Positions 47,368-57,957 are shown, numbered from the stretch's first letter. The stretch is DNA of 64,000 nt from Pseudomonas farsensis (GCF_014268805.2 NZ_JABWRF020000002.1:434001-498000); one strand, 5' to 3'. Notes: generated from the sequence alone by a model not told the origin. Made by a program: numbers and translations.

Positions 47368-47400
47368 CCTCGCGGTGCCGAAGCACCGCGAGGCTTTTTT
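47368..47400 (+). terminator. Terminator after argB
   Basis: CCTCGCGGTGC-CGAA-GCACCGCGAGG, an 11-bp stem with a tetraloop, then CTTTTTT. It closes the coaBC-dut-algC-argB run. Confidence 0.95.
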
Positions 47401-47471
47401 GCTGGCCCGCTCCCGCCGCCAGCCAGTATCCTCCCCGCCGCATACAGTTTTTATTTACCTGGAGAACGCGC

Positions 47472-48152
47472 GTGAAATACGCATCACATGGACTCGTGCT
47501 GGCAGCTGCCTTGGCTGTCGGGTCCCTCGCCGGCTGTGCCACTGAAACGTCCAAAGCCGTCGCCGTACAACAAGTCGAAAGCGTCAATCGCCCGTACAGC
47601 GGCCTGCGCACCCCGATTGCCGTGGGCAAGTTCGACAACCGTTCGAGCTACATGCGCGGCATCTTCTCCGATGGCGTCGACCGCCTCGGCGGCCAGGCCA
47701 AGACCATTCTCATCACCCACCTGCAGCAGACCAACCGGTTCAACGTGCTGGACCGCGACAACATGGGTGAAATCAAGCAGGAAGCCACCATCAAGGGCCA
47801 GGCCCAGCGCCTGAAAGGCGCCGATTTCGTGGTGACCGGCGATGTCACCGAGTTCGGCCGCAAAGAGGTCGGCGATCACCAGCTGTTCGGCATTCTCGGC
47901 CGCGGCAAAACCCAGATCGCCTACGCCAAGGTGGCGTTGAACATCGTCAACATCAGCACCTCGGAAGTGGTGTATTCGAGCCAGGGCGCAGGTGAATATG
48001 CCCTGTCCAACCGCGAGATCATTGGCTTTGGCGGCACCGCCAGCTATGACTCGACGCTCAACGGCAAGGTGCTTGACCTGGCCATGCGCGAGGCCGTCAA
48101 CAAGCTGGTTGGCGCCGTAGAAAGCGGCCAGTGGAAGCCACAGGCCCAGTAA
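47472..48152 (+). CDS. CsgG/HfaB-family lipoprotein
   Basis: 226 residues from GTG 47472 (GGAG upstream). Lipoprotein signal SHGLVLAAALAVGSLAGC. The mature part matches the CsgG/HfaB fold (TPIAVGKFDNRSSYMRG, LITHLQQTNRFNVLDRDNM, GADFVVTGDVTEFGR). CsgG itself forms a nine-membered outer-membrane pore for curli; here no curli subunit or other csg gene is near, so the pore role should not be assumed. First of three lipoprotein genes. Confidence 0.88.
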   Translation: MKYASHGLVLAAALAVGSLAGCATETSKAVAVQQVESVNRPYSGLRTPIAVGKFDNRSSYMRGIFSDGVDRLGGQAKTILITHLQQTNRFNVLDRDNMGEIKQEATIKGQAQRLKGADFVVTGDVTEFGRKEVGDHQLFGILGRGKTQIAYAKVALNIVNISTSEVVYSSQGAGEYALSNREIIGFGGTASYDSTLNGKVLDLAMREAVNKLVGAVESGQWKPQAQ

Positions 48153-48182
48153 CCTGAAACACACGACAAGGAAGATCGTTCG

Positions 48183-48551
48183 ATGACTCTCTCCTCTTCA
48201 GCCTGGCGCACCGGCGCCGGCCTGCTGCTGGCCGGCGCATTGCTGGCCGGCTGTTCCTCGCACAAGACCCTGTACCAGTGGGAAAGCTATCAGCCGCAGG
48301 TGTACGGCTACCTCAAGGGCGACTCCAAGGAAGAACAAGTCGCGGCCCTTGAGCGCGACCTGGAAAAGATCAAGGCAAAGAACGGCGCCGTGCCGCCGGG
48401 CTACCATGCGCAACTCGGGCTGCTGTACTCGGGCCTGGGCAAGGACGACCAGATGATTCAGCAGTTCCGCACCGAAAAGGCGCTGTTCCCTGAATCGGCG
48501 GCGTACATGGACTTTCTGATGAGCAACGCCAGCAAAGGGGCTAAACAGTGA
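48183..48551 (+). CDS. DUF4810 lipoprotein
   Basis: 122 residues. Lipoprotein signal GAGLLLAGALLAGC, then LYQWESYQPQVYGYLKGDSKEE and a TPR-like helical region (PPGYHAQLGLLYSGLGKDDQMIQQFRTEKALFPES). It fits DUF4810, a family found with CsgG-like and DUF799 lipoproteins. It overlaps the next gene by 4 nt (GTGA). Confidence 0.85.
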   Translation: MTLSSSAWRTGAGLLLAGALLAGCSSHKTLYQWESYQPQVYGYLKGDSKEEQVAALERDLEKIKAKNGAVPPGYHAQLGLLYSGLGKDDQMIQQFRTEKALFPESAAYMDFLMSNASKGAKQ

Positions 48552-49207
48552 TCAAGCACCTGACCCGACTGATCGCCGGCGCATGCGTGCTGGCCCTGTT
48601 CGCCGGTTGTGCCGAGCGCAAGACCATCGACTACTCGGCCTACAAGCAAGCCCGGCCGAAGTCGATCCTGATCCTGCCGCCGCTGAACGAATCGCCGGAT
48701 GTCAAAGCCACCTACAGCATGCTGTCGCAGGTGACCTATCCGTTGGCCGAGGCGGGTTACTACGTGATGCCAGTGGCTTTGGTGGATGAGACCTTCCGCC
48801 AGAACGGCATGACCACCCCTGCCGACATCCACCAGTTGCCGCCGGCCAAGCTGCAGGAGATTTTCGGCGCCGATGCCGGCCTGTACGTGACTGTCAGTGA
48901 CTACGGCACCCGCTACATGGTCATCAGCAGCGCCACGATCGTGACCGCCAACGCCAAGCTGGTCGACCTGAAGACCGGCACCACGTTGTGGACCGGCAGC
49001 GCCACGGCCTCCAGCGAAGAAGGCCGGCAGAACCAAGGCGGGCTGATTGGCATGCTGGTCACTGCAGCGATCAACCAGATCATCAGCAGCGTGCAGGATG
49101 ACGCTGGCTACCCGATTGCGGGCATGACCAGCGCACGGCTGCTGTCGCCCTACCCTAACGGCGGCATCCTCTACGGGCCGCGTTCGCCGAAGTATGGGAC
49201 TGATTGA
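48548..49207 (+). CDS. DUF799 lipoprotein (GNA1162-like)
   Basis: 219 residues from GTG 48548. Lipoprotein signal RLIAGACVLALFAGC, then the DUF799 core (PKSILILPPLNESPDVKATY, YVMPVALVDETFRQNGM, ADAGLYVTVSDYGTRY). The meningococcal family member GNA1162 is a surface-associated lipoprotein of unknown role, encoded with the same two partners. Likely one outer-membrane complex with the two preceding products. Confidence 0.87.
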   Translation: MIKHLTRLIAGACVLALFAGCAERKTIDYSAYKQARPKSILILPPLNESPDVKATYSMLSQVTYPLAEAGYYVMPVALVDETFRQNGMTTPADIHQLPPAKLQEIFGADAGLYVTVSDYGTRYMVISSATIVTANAKLVDLKTGTTLWTGSATASSEEGRQNQGGLIGMLVTAAINQIISSVQDDAGYPIAGMTSARLLSPYPNGGILYGPRSPKYGTD

Positions 49208-49273
49208 TTGAGCGTGGTTTCAGTGCTGCGCTGAATGAGTGAAGGCTTGCGAGGTGCTGCACAGGCCTGAGGT

Positions 49274-49355
49274 GGCCTCATCGCGGGGCAAGCCCGCTCC
49301 CACGGGGTGCATGAAAGCTGCTTTTGTGGGAGCGGGCTTGCCCCGCGATGAGGCC
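49274..49355. repeat. REP inverted pair (family C) in the 49208-49513 gap
   Basis: Perfect 30-base arms: GGCCTCATCGCGGGGCAAGC... (49274-49303) and its complement (49326-49355). In the remaining gap (49356-49513) I see no gene; it ends with the strong AAAGGAGGT ribosome site of the next small gene. Confidence 0.9.
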
Positions 49356-49513
49356 AGCAGGCCGAGTCGAGCTGCCTGAACTGACGCTATCGCGGAGGTT
49401 AGGCAGCAACGCTGCTCGGAACGCTCCTACGCCAAGGTGGGAAGGGTCCTACAACACGCAATTGCAAAGCCTGATTACTCTTAAGACTCCTACACAGGCA
49501 AAGGAGGTCAGCG

Positions 49514-49720
49514 ATGCAAAAAACCGAGGTCCCCTACGGCAGTGATGTTTCCTCTGGCACCTACGCATGCGCCGATTGCGGCCATGAATATTCCAACCAG
49601 AGTAAAACATCCCTCCCGCCCTGCCCACAATTCGACGCGAGTCCCCATCCCAAGCGCGCGTGGAATATCTTGACCGGCGCAGGCGATGCCGAGCAGGACC
49701 CGTATCCCAAACCCCACTGA
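49514..49720 (+). CDS. Small zinc-ribbon-like protein
   Basis: 68 residues with a very strong AAAGGAGGT ribosome site. One CxxC knuckle (YACADCGHEY), then PPCPQF where a second CPxC knuckle would be expected; only one of the second pair of cysteines remains. The C-terminus is PKRAWNILTGAGDAEQDPY. Similar short proteins occur in pseudomonads as I recall. Function unknown; metal binding is possible with three Cys and a His. Confidence 0.72.
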   Translation: MQKTEVPYGSDVSSGTYACADCGHEYSNQSKTSLPPCPQFDASPHPKRAWNILTGAGDAEQDPYPKPH

Positions 49721-49734
49721 AAAGCAGGCAAAAA

Positions 49735-49760
49735 AGAAGGCGACCCTCGGGTCGCCTTCT
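49735..49760. terminator. Bidirectional terminator before pyrE
   Basis: AGAAGGCGACCC and GGGTCGCCTTCT form a perfect 12-bp stem around a TC loop, with A-rich and T-rich flanks for each direction. Confidence 0.85.
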
Positions 49761-49776
49761 CTATTTCAGTACCGCA

Positions 49777-50418
49777 TCAAATGCCGTACTGGTCGCGGTA
49801 CGCCTGCACCGCCGCGAGGTGCTGCTTGAGTTGCGGGTCGTCTGCCAGGAACTGCAGCACCTGGGTCAGCGACACGATGCTGACCACCGGGATGCCGAAA
49901 TCACGCTCGACTTCCTGGATGGCCGACAGCTCGCCATTGCCGCGTTCTTCACGGTTCAGCGCAATCAAAACGCCAGCGGGCTTGGCCTGCTGTGCGCTGA
50001 TGATCTGCATGACCTCGCGGATTGCAGTACCGGCAGTGATCACGTCATCGATGATCAATACATCGCCGGCCAGCGGCGCGCCAACCAGGCTGCCGCCCTC
50101 GCCGTGCGCCTTGGCTTCCTTGCGGTTGAAGCACCACGGCACGTCGAGCTGATGCTGTTCGGCAAGCGCAACAGCAGTGGCCGCCGCGAGCGGGATGCCC
50201 TTGTACGCCGGGCCAAACAGCACGTCGAACGGGATCTTGCTGTCGACGATGGCCGCCGCGTAGCAACGCCCCAGCTGTGCCAGGGCGGAACCTGTATTGA
50301 ACAGGCCGGCATTGAAGAAGTACGGGCTGGTACGCCCCGATTTCAGGGTGAACTCACCGAAGCGCAGAACGCCGCGATCGATGGCAAAACGGATGAAGTC
50401 GCGCTGATACGGCTGCAT
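49777..50418 (-). CDS. pyrE: Orotate phosphoribosyltransferase
   Basis: 213 residues. Type I PRTase: [37 protein letters not shown] motif. Converts orotate to OMP in pyrimidine synthesis. Divergent from crc across 80 bp, the standard pyrE-crc arrangement of pseudomonads. Confidence 0.97.
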   Translation of the reverse strand: MQPYQRDFIRFAIDRGVLRFGEFTLKSGRTSPYFFNAGLFNTGSALAQLGRCYAAAIVDSKIPFDVLFGPAYKGIPLAAATAVALAEQHQLDVPWCFNRKEAKAHGEGGSLVGAPLAGDVLIIDDVITAGTAIREVMQIISAQQAKPAGVLIALNREERGNGELSAIQEVERDFGIPVVSIVSLTQVLQFLADDPQLKQHLAAVQAYRDQYGI

Positions 50419-50498
50419 GAAAGGTCCCGGACACCACGGATTTAGCTAAATGTGTTGAGCTCGGGTATCATACACGCACGAGATTTTTGGGGCCATTT

Positions 50499-51278
50499 AT
50501 GCGGATCATCAGTGTGAACGTTAATGGCATTCAGGCTGCAGCCGAGCGTGGTTTGCTCAGCTGGCTACAAGCCCAGAATGCCGACGTCATCTGCCTTCAG
50601 GATACCCGCGCCTCGGCCTTTGAACTCGATGACCCAGCTTTCCAGCTCGATGGCTATTTCCTTTACGCCTGCGATGCGGAGGTGCCCACCCAAGGTGGCG
50701 TGGCACTCTACTCGCGCATGCAGCCCAAGGCAGTCATCACCGGCCTGGGCTTCGAGACAGCCGACCGTTACGGGCGTTACCTGCAAGCAGATTTCGACAA
50801 AGTCAGTATTGCCACGCTGTTGCTGCCTTCGGGCATGAACGGCGACGAAGACCTGAACCAGAAATTCAAGTTGATGGACGACTTCGGCAAGTACCTGGAC
50901 AAACAGCGTCGCAAGCGTCGCGAATACATCTACTGCGGCTCGTTCTACGTGGCCCAGCAGAAGCTCGACATCAAAAACTGGCGTGACTGCCAGCAGTCGC
51001 CTGGCTTCCTGCCGCCCGAGCGCGCCTGGATGGATTCGATCACCGGCGAAATGGGTTACGTCGACGCACTGCGCGAAGTCAGCCGTGAAGGCGACCAGTA
51101 CAGCTGGTGGCCAGATAACGAGCAGGCCGAAATGCTCAACCTGGGTTACCGGTTCGACTACCAGATCCTCACCCCAGGCCTGCGCCGCTTCGTGCGCAAT
51201 GCCCGCCTGCCACGCCAGCCGCGCTTCTCCCAGCATGCGCCGCTGATCGTGGACTACGACTGGACGCTGACCATCTAA
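50499..51278 (+). CDS. crc: Catabolite repression control protein Crc
   Basis: 259 residues from ATG 50499, equal to Pseudomonas Crc. ExoIII/APE fold, but nuclease residues have diverged: the family's C-terminal SDH is SQH here, the GDMN-type loop is replaced by CGSFYVA, and LQET reads LQDT. Crc assists Hfq in repressing translation of catabolic mRNAs with A-rich (CA) motifs, and its activity is antagonised by CrcZ/CrcY RNAs. It would be expected to dampen the amine- and lysine-catabolic genes in this window. Confidence 0.95.
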   Translation: MRIISVNVNGIQAAAERGLLSWLQAQNADVICLQDTRASAFELDDPAFQLDGYFLYACDAEVPTQGGVALYSRMQPKAVITGLGFETADRYGRYLQADFDKVSIATLLLPSGMNGDEDLNQKFKLMDDFGKYLDKQRRKRREYIYCGSFYVAQQKLDIKNWRDCQQSPGFLPPERAWMDSITGEMGYVDALREVSREGDQYSWWPDNEQAEMLNLGYRFDYQILTPGLRRFVRNARLPRQPRFSQHAPLIVDYDWTLTI

Positions 51279-51296
51279 GGTCGCACCAGGCACACA

Positions 51297-51325
51297 AAAA
51301 AGCCGACCCTTGAGGTCGGCTTTTT
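51297..51325. terminator. Bidirectional terminator crc/rph
   Basis: AGCCGACC-CTTGA-GGTCGGCT stem flanked by AAAAA on the left and TTTTT on the right; serves crc (plus) and rph (minus). Confidence 0.92.
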
Positions 51326-51341
51326 GCATCTGCGATTGCTG

Positions 51342-52064
51342 TCAGTCGGCCAGGGCGGCGTTCTGCAGTTCGAAGATTTCGTTCATGCCCTTTTGCGCCA
51401 GCGCCAGCATGGCGTTGAAGTCTTCAGGCTGGAACGGCGCACCTTCGGCAGTGCCTTGCACTTCGATGAAACCACCGGCGCTGGTCATGACCACGTTCAG
51501 GTCGGTCTCGGCCGCGGAGTCCTCGGGGTAGTCGAGGTCGAGCACGGCTTCGCCCTGGTACATGCCCACCGAAACGGCAGCGATCATGTGCTTGAGCGGG
51601 TTGCCGCCCTTCAGGCCGCCGCGCTTCTTGATCACCGCCAGCGCATCGCACAGGGCAACCATGGCGCCGGTGATCGACGCGGTGCGGGTACCTCCATCGG
51701 CCTGGATCACGTCGCAGTCGATGTACAGGGTGATGTCACCGAGCTTGCTCATGTCCAGCGCAGCGCGCAGCGAGCGGCCGATCAAGCGCTGGATTTCGAG
51801 GGTGCGGCCACCTTGCTTGCCACGGCTGGCTTCGCGCTGGTTACGCTCGCCAGTGGCGCGCGGCAGCATGCCGTACTCGGCGGTCAGCCAGCCCTGGCCC
51901 TGGCCTTTGAGGAAGCGGGGAACACCGTTTTCGACGCTGACTGTGCAGATGACTTTGGTGTCACCGAACTCGACCAGCACCGAGCCTTCGGCGTGCTTGG
52001 TGTAGTTACGGGTGATGCGGATCGAGCGGAGCTGATCGGCGGCGCGACCACTTGGACGTTTCAT
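51342..52064 (-). CDS. rph: Ribonuclease PH
   Basis: 240 residues from ATG 52064. PDX fold phosphorolytic exoribonuclease that trims tRNA 3' ends ([56 protein letters not shown]). Length and start match the family. Divergent from yicC. Confidence 0.97.
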   Translation of the reverse strand: MKRPSGRAADQLRSIRITRNYTKHAEGSVLVEFGDTKVICTVSVENGVPRFLKGQGQGWLTAEYGMLPRATGERNQREASRGKQGGRTLEIQRLIGRSLRAALDMSKLGDITLYIDCDVIQADGGTRTASITGAMVALCDALAVIKKRGGLKGGNPLKHMIAAVSVGMYQGEAVLDLDYPEDSAAETDLNVVMTSAGGFIEVQGTAEGAPFQPEDFNAMLALAQKGMNEIFELQNAALAD

Positions 52065-52202
52065 CTGGGATACCTGTACCGGGACTTGAATCTGCCCAGC
52101 AGTATAGAGGTCGTGGCCCATGGAGGACATGCCTATCGTCGCAGGCGCCACAGCCCGTCGATTTTTCCTGCACGAAAACAGGGCGCCTGTAGCATGGCCG
52201 GA

Positions 52203-52232
52203 TTGGGCGCCTGCGTCGCACTGCGCTACAAT
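52203..52232 (+). promoter_or_regulatory. Candidate yicC-gmk promoter
   Basis: TTGGGC (52203-52208), 18-base spacer, TACAAT (52227-52232), 58 nt before the yicC start. For rph, a minus-strand TATACT lies near 52100 without a clear -35. Confidence 0.5.
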
Positions 52233-52289
52233 CCTGCGCCTTGCAGCCGAAAGGCTTCCCCCGCTCACCGATTTCGCGAGGTACTCCCC

Positions 52290-53823
<1,534 letters not shown>

Positions 53824-53850
53824 AGAATGCCGGGGCCTCTGCGAGGCCCT

Positions 53851-53915
53851 TTCGCGGCACAAGGCCGCTCCTACAGAGAAACGCGATCCCTGTAGGAGCG
53901 GCCTTGCGCCGCGAA
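53851..53915. repeat. REP inverted pair (family A)
   Basis: Arms at 53851-53875 and 53891-53915, 25 bases, one mismatch (GTGCC/GCGCC). Between convergent gmk and the permease gene. Confidence 0.9.
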
Positions 53916-53939
53916 AGGGGCGCAAAGCGCCCCCCAGCG

Positions 53940-55478
53940 TCAATCCTGCAACTGAATAGTGGCCTGCTGACGCAATGTAGCGCCCAGGAAGTAGGCCGGC
54001 AGCCGCAAGCGCGACAGCATCATCAGCACAATCCCCAGCGCCGAGATAATCGCCGCAATCACGAATACCAGCCCCAACCCGCCCACATGCGAGCCGCTGC
54101 CGAAGTCCGGCGACGCGCTGTCTACCGCCGTGCGCACGAAGATCACCGACAGGATCGCCCCACCCAGCAGCGGGCACACCCCCCGCATGAAGAAGTGGCG
54201 CGCGCTGCTGAACAAGCTGCGGCGGAAGTACCACACGCAGGCAAACGCGGTCAGCGAATAGTAGAAGCAGATCATCATGCCCAGCGCGGTGATGGTGTCA
54301 GCCAACACGTTCTCGCTCAGGGTGCGCATGGTGACGTAGAACAGCGCTGCCGCAACGCCTGCACAAATGGTCGCGTAACGCGGCGTTTGCGAACGCGGGC
54401 ACACCTTGGCAAAACGCTGCGGCACAGCGCCGTAGTACCCCATGGCCAGCAGCGTGCGGGCCGGCGAAACGAAGGTCGACTGCAGCGACGCCGCCGTACT
54501 GGCCAGCACGGCGATCGACATCAGCACCGCCAGCGGCCCCATCACCGGCCCCGCCAGGTGAGCAAAGACGTTTTCCTGGATACGCGGGTTGCCCAGGCCC
54601 AGGCCTTGGTCGCTGATGCCGGCAAATTGCAGGGTGGCGATGGCGGTCAGCAGGTACAGGCCCAGAATCAGCAGCACCGTCCAGGTAGCTGCCTTGCCCG
54701 GCACCTCTTCACTGCCCACCGACTCTTCGCTCACGGTCAGGCACACGTCCCAACCCCAGAAGATGAAGATCGACAGCGACAGCCCCGCCGCAAACGAGGA
54801 GAACGACTCCACGCCAAACGGGTTGAACCACGCCAGGTCGAACGCCAGCGGCGGCGGCGCGGTGGTTTCGCCAAAGGCGGCGAAGGCAAAGCCGATCAGC
54901 ACCATCAATTGCAGCGCCACCAGCCCGTACTGCACGGTCATGGTGGTGGCCATGCCGCGACAGCAAATCCACACCGCCAGGGCAATGAACGCGCAACAGG
55001 TGGTGACATTCACCAACAAATTGTCGGCAAGGCCCGCCAGCGCCTGGTTACCGGTGATCTGGGCGAGGAACAGGTAGAAGAAGTCGACCGCAACGCCTGC
55101 CAGGTTGGACAGCACGATGGTGGTGGCGACCACCAGCCCCCAGCCGCCAATCCAGCCGATCATCGGCCCGAACGCCCGCGCCGACCAGGTAAACGAAGTG
55201 CCGCTGTCCGGCTCCGCCGAGTTCAGCTCGCGGTAGCCCAGGGCCACCAGCAGCATCGGCAGAAAGCCGACGATGAAGACCGCAGGCAAGTGGGCGCCGA
55301 CCTCGCGCACGGTCGGGCCGAGCGCGCCGGTCAGGGTATAGACCGGGGCAATGGTGGAAATGCCCAGCACCACGCTGGCCAACAGCCCCAGGCGGCCCTT
55401 GGCCAGGCCCTTGCCTTGCGTGGTGTTGCCCGATTCGGCCGCATCGGGTGGGCGGCCGTGGTCTGTGTATTCATTCAT
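53940..55478 (-). CDS. APC family amino acid/polyamine permease
   Basis: 512 residues, about 12 transmembrane segments. Family motifs GLLASVVLGISTIAPVYTLTGALG and YRELNSAEPDSGTSFTWSARAFGP; C-terminal EESVGSEEVPGKAA. Of the APC type seen beside polyamine pathways. It follows the amidotransferase gene on the same strand after 112 bp, so may be part of the ligase-amidotransferase-permease unit. Substrate unproven. Confidence 0.85.
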   Translation of the reverse strand: MNEYTDHGRPPDAAESGNTTQGKGLAKGRLGLLASVVLGISTIAPVYTLTGALGPTVREVGAHLPAVFIVGFLPMLLVALGYRELNSAEPDSGTSFTWSARAFGPMIGWIGGWGLVVATTIVLSNLAGVAVDFFYLFLAQITGNQALAGLADNLLVNVTTCCAFIALAVWICCRGMATTMTVQYGLVALQLMVLIGFAFAAFGETTAPPPLAFDLAWFNPFGVESFSSFAAGLSLSIFIFWGWDVCLTVSEESVGSEEVPGKAATWTVLLILGLYLLTAIATLQFAGISDQGLGLGNPRIQENVFAHLAGPVMGPLAVLMSIAVLASTAASLQSTFVSPARTLLAMGYYGAVPQRFAKVCPRSQTPRYATICAGVAAALFYVTMRTLSENVLADTITALGMMICFYYSLTAFACVWYFRRSLFSSARHFFMRGVCPLLGGAILSVIFVRTAVDSASPDFGSGSHVGGLGLVFVIAAIISALGIVLMMLSRLRLPAYFLGATLRQQATIQLQD

Positions 55479-55590
55479 GAGTTTTTGCCGTAGATATTGG
55501 AATTATTTTGACAGACCTGCCGCGGCAGACCCGCTTTCACTCATTGAAAGCTCGCGTGTGGGACCAGTCCTCCAGGACCTTCGGCGGGCG

Positions 55591-56364
55591 TCAGAAACCG
55601 TTCTGGCGCGCACCTTCCCGTGCAGCATGGGCAATGCAGGCCTCGCGAAACGCCTGAAACAGGCGCAGCGAAACCGGGTTCTCGGCAAAACGCCATTCCG
55701 GGTGCCATTGCACGCCGAGCACAAAGCCCGGCGCATCCGGCATCGACACCGCTTCGATCAGGCCATCCGGGGCGCACGCCTCAACGCGCAGGCCCGGTGC
55801 CAGGCGGTCGATGCCCTGGCTGTGCAGCGAGTTGACCTCGAACTGCGCTGGCAAACCGATCCGCTCGAACATACCTCCTGGGCTGACTCGCACCGGGTGG
55901 CTTGGGCTGTACTGCACCTCCAGCGCTGCTTCCTGCGCTTCGCGGTGATCCCGGTAGCCGGGCACTTCGTGCACGCGCTGGTGCAGGCTGCCGCCCAAGG
56001 CCACATTGAGTTCCTGGAAACCCCGGCAGATACACAGCACCGGCACGCCGGCCGCGATAGCCGCCTGCAGCAACGGCAAGGTCAGGCGGTCACGCGCCAG
56101 GTCGTGGCGGGTACCCGCGGCGCTGGGGGCGCCATTGTAATGATGCGGCTCGACATTGGAAGGCGAACCGCTGAACAGAATGCCATTGAGTGGCGCCAGC
56201 AGCGCCTGGCTGTCGCTGCCGCCGTCGCGGGCCGGCAGGATCAGCGGCAAGCCGGCGTAGCCTGCGGCCTCGACATACTTGTCGCCGACCGTGTGCGACG
56301 AGTTTTTCCCCACCTGCTGACGGCAGGCGCTGACACCGATCAAAGGGACCGTATTTGCGCTCAT
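55591..56364 (-). CDS. Gamma-glutamyl-GABA hydrolase-like amidotransferase (PuuD/PauD)
   Basis: 257 residues from ATG 56364, 4 nt from the ligase stop. Class I glutamine amidotransferase (peptidase C26): SGSPSNVEPHHY, nucleophile Cys in CICRGFQELNVALGG, catalytic His-Glu in GVQWHPEW. Hydrolyses gamma-glutamyl bonds such as gamma-glutamyl-GABA at the end of the glutamylated polyamine route. Confidence 0.88.
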   Translation of the reverse strand: MSANTVPLIGVSACRQQVGKNSSHTVGDKYVEAAGYAGLPLILPARDGGSDSQALLAPLNGILFSGSPSNVEPHHYNGAPSAAGTRHDLARDRLTLPLLQAAIAAGVPVLCICRGFQELNVALGGSLHQRVHEVPGYRDHREAQEAALEVQYSPSHPVRVSPGGMFERIGLPAQFEVNSLHSQGIDRLAPGLRVEACAPDGLIEAVSMPDAPGFVLGVQWHPEWRFAENPVSLRLFQAFREACIAHAAREGARQNGF

Positions 56365-56368
56365 GGGC

Positions 56369-57751
56369 TTACACCGTGTGCAGGTACCAGTTGTACTCAA
56401 GGTCGGAAATCGACACTTCGAATTCGGCCAGCTCGCTTTCTTTGCAGGCCACGAAAATGTCGATGTAGTCCGGGCTGATGTATTGGTTGAGCACTTCGCT
56501 GTCGTCCAGCGCGCGCAGGGCATCGCGCAGGTTGTTGGGCAGGCTCTGTTCCAGTTGTTCGTAGGAATTGCCTTCAATCGGCGCGCCCGGCTCGATCTGC
56601 TGGGTCAGCCCGTGGTGAATGCCCGCAAGGATTGCCGCCAGCATCAGGTAGGGGTTGGCGTCGGCGCCGGCAACGCGGTGCTCGATGCGCACGTTTTCCG
56701 GGCTGTCGGTGGGCACGCGCAAGGCCACGGTGCGGTTGTCCAAGCCCCAGCTCGGCGCATTCGGCACATAGAACTGCGCGCCGAAACGGCGGTACGAGTT
56801 CACGTTCGGGCACAGCAGCGCCATGGAGGCCGGCATGGTCTCCAGCACACCGCCGATGGCGTGGCGCAGGGTGTCGCTTTGCAGCGGGTCATCGCAGGCA
56901 AAGATGTTCTTGCCGGTGTTCTTGTCGAGCAACGAAATGTGCACATGCAGCCCGTTGCCGGCCTGGCCCGGGTAGGGCTTGGCCATGAACGTGGTGTCCA
57001 TTTCGTGATCGTAGGCGACGTTCTTGACCAGGCGTTTGAGCAGAATGGCGTAGTCGCAGGCCTTCAGCGGGTCGGCGACATGGTGCAGGTTCACCTCGAA
57101 CTGCGCCGGGGCGCTTTCCTTGACGATGGCATCGGCCGGCAGGTCTTGCTCCTTGGCAGCTTCGAGCATGTCCTGCAGGCAATCGGCGTATTCGTCGAGG
57201 TCGTCGATCAGGTACACCTGGGTCGACTGCGGCCGCTTGCCCGAAATCGGCGAACGCGGCGGCTGCGGGCGGCCGTTGAGGTTGTCCTGGTCGATCAGAT
57301 AGAACTCAAGCTCGAAGGCCGCGCAGATATCCAGGCCCAGGTCGTCGAACTTGCTCACCACCTGGCGCAGCACCTCGCGCGGGTCGGCAAAAAACGGCTG
57401 GCCTTCGATTTCGTGCATGGTCATCAGCAGTTGCGCGGTGGGGCGCTTTTGCCAGGGCTCGTTGCACAAGGTACCAGGGATCGGGTAGCAGATACGGTCG
57501 GCATCGCCGATATCCAGGCCAAGGCCGGTACTTTCGACGGTGGCGCCGTTGATGTCGAGGGCGAACAGCGAGGCCGGCAGGTTGATGCCTTTTTCGTAGA
57601 CCTTGTGCAGGCTGGCGCGCTCGATGCGTTTGCCGCGCACCACGCCGTTCATGTCGGAGATCAGCAGATCAACGTACTGGGTGTCCGGGTGGGCTTCCAG
57701 GAATTGTTGCATCTCGCGGGAAGAACTGGCGCACGGAGAGACCGACGTCAT
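56369..57751 (-). CDS. Gamma-glutamylpolyamine synthetase (glutamine synthetase family, PauA-like)
   Basis: 460 residues from ATG 57751 (AAAGGATG upstream). Glutamine-synthetase fold: GNGLHVHIS, RVEH-type EHRVAGADANPYL and ATP-site NRTVALRVP. N-terminal LISDMNGVVRGKRIERASLHKVYEKG is the pattern of GlnA-like gamma-glutamylamine ligases and not of housekeeping GlnA. With the downstream hydrolase it forms the entry and exit steps of gamma-glutamylation. P. aeruginosa has several PauA paralogues; the exact substrate is open. Confidence 0.87.
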   Translation of the reverse strand: MTSVSPCASSSREMQQFLEAHPDTQYVDLLISDMNGVVRGKRIERASLHKVYEKGINLPASLFALDINGATVESTGLGLDIGDADRICYPIPGTLCNEPWQKRPTAQLLMTMHEIEGQPFFADPREVLRQVVSKFDDLGLDICAAFELEFYLIDQDNLNGRPQPPRSPISGKRPQSTQVYLIDDLDEYADCLQDMLEAAKEQDLPADAIVKESAPAQFEVNLHHVADPLKACDYAILLKRLVKNVAYDHEMDTTFMAKPYPGQAGNGLHVHISLLDKNTGKNIFACDDPLQSDTLRHAIGGVLETMPASMALLCPNVNSYRRFGAQFYVPNAPSWGLDNRTVALRVPTDSPENVRIEHRVAGADANPYLMLAAILAGIHHGLTQQIEPGAPIEGNSYEQLEQSLPNNLRDALRALDDSEVLNQYISPDYIDIFVACKESELAEFEVSISDLEYNWYLHTV

Positions 57752-57877
57752 GGCTGTACATCCTTTGATTCGGAGCGGCGATGTGGAGCTGCGGATGACG
57801 CCTCGGAAGGCGACGATGGTGCTGCTGTTGTTTTTTTCACTGGCCCATCGTGGGGGCTGTCTGCCCGACAGGGTGCA

Positions 57878-57906
57878 TTGATTCCCCGGGGCCGTTTCAC
57901 TATAAA
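57878..57906 (+). promoter_or_regulatory. LysR gene promoter with flanking inverted repeat
   Basis: TTGATT (57878-57883), 17-base spacer, TATAAA (57901-57906). GGGGCC (57888-57893) and GGCCCC (57909-57914) flank the -10, giving a likely operator over the promoter. Confidence 0.65.
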
Positions 57907-57957
57907 ATGGCCCCAACGCAACAGACATTGGCAATTCAGCAAGCAGAGCGTGCACCA

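Noticed and set aside
47472..48152. Curli secretion locus
   Set aside because: Only a CsgG-like lipoprotein is present; no CsgA/B/E/F genes are nearby, so a curli function is not supported.
51324..52289. Upstream extension of yicC through rph
   Set aside because: The long frame reads antisense through rph. The true start is ATG 52290 with GAGGT, giving the family length.
53904..55493. A long frame antisense to the permease
   Set aside because: Arg/Gln/His-rich shadow of a membrane-protein gene; no domain and no ribosome site.
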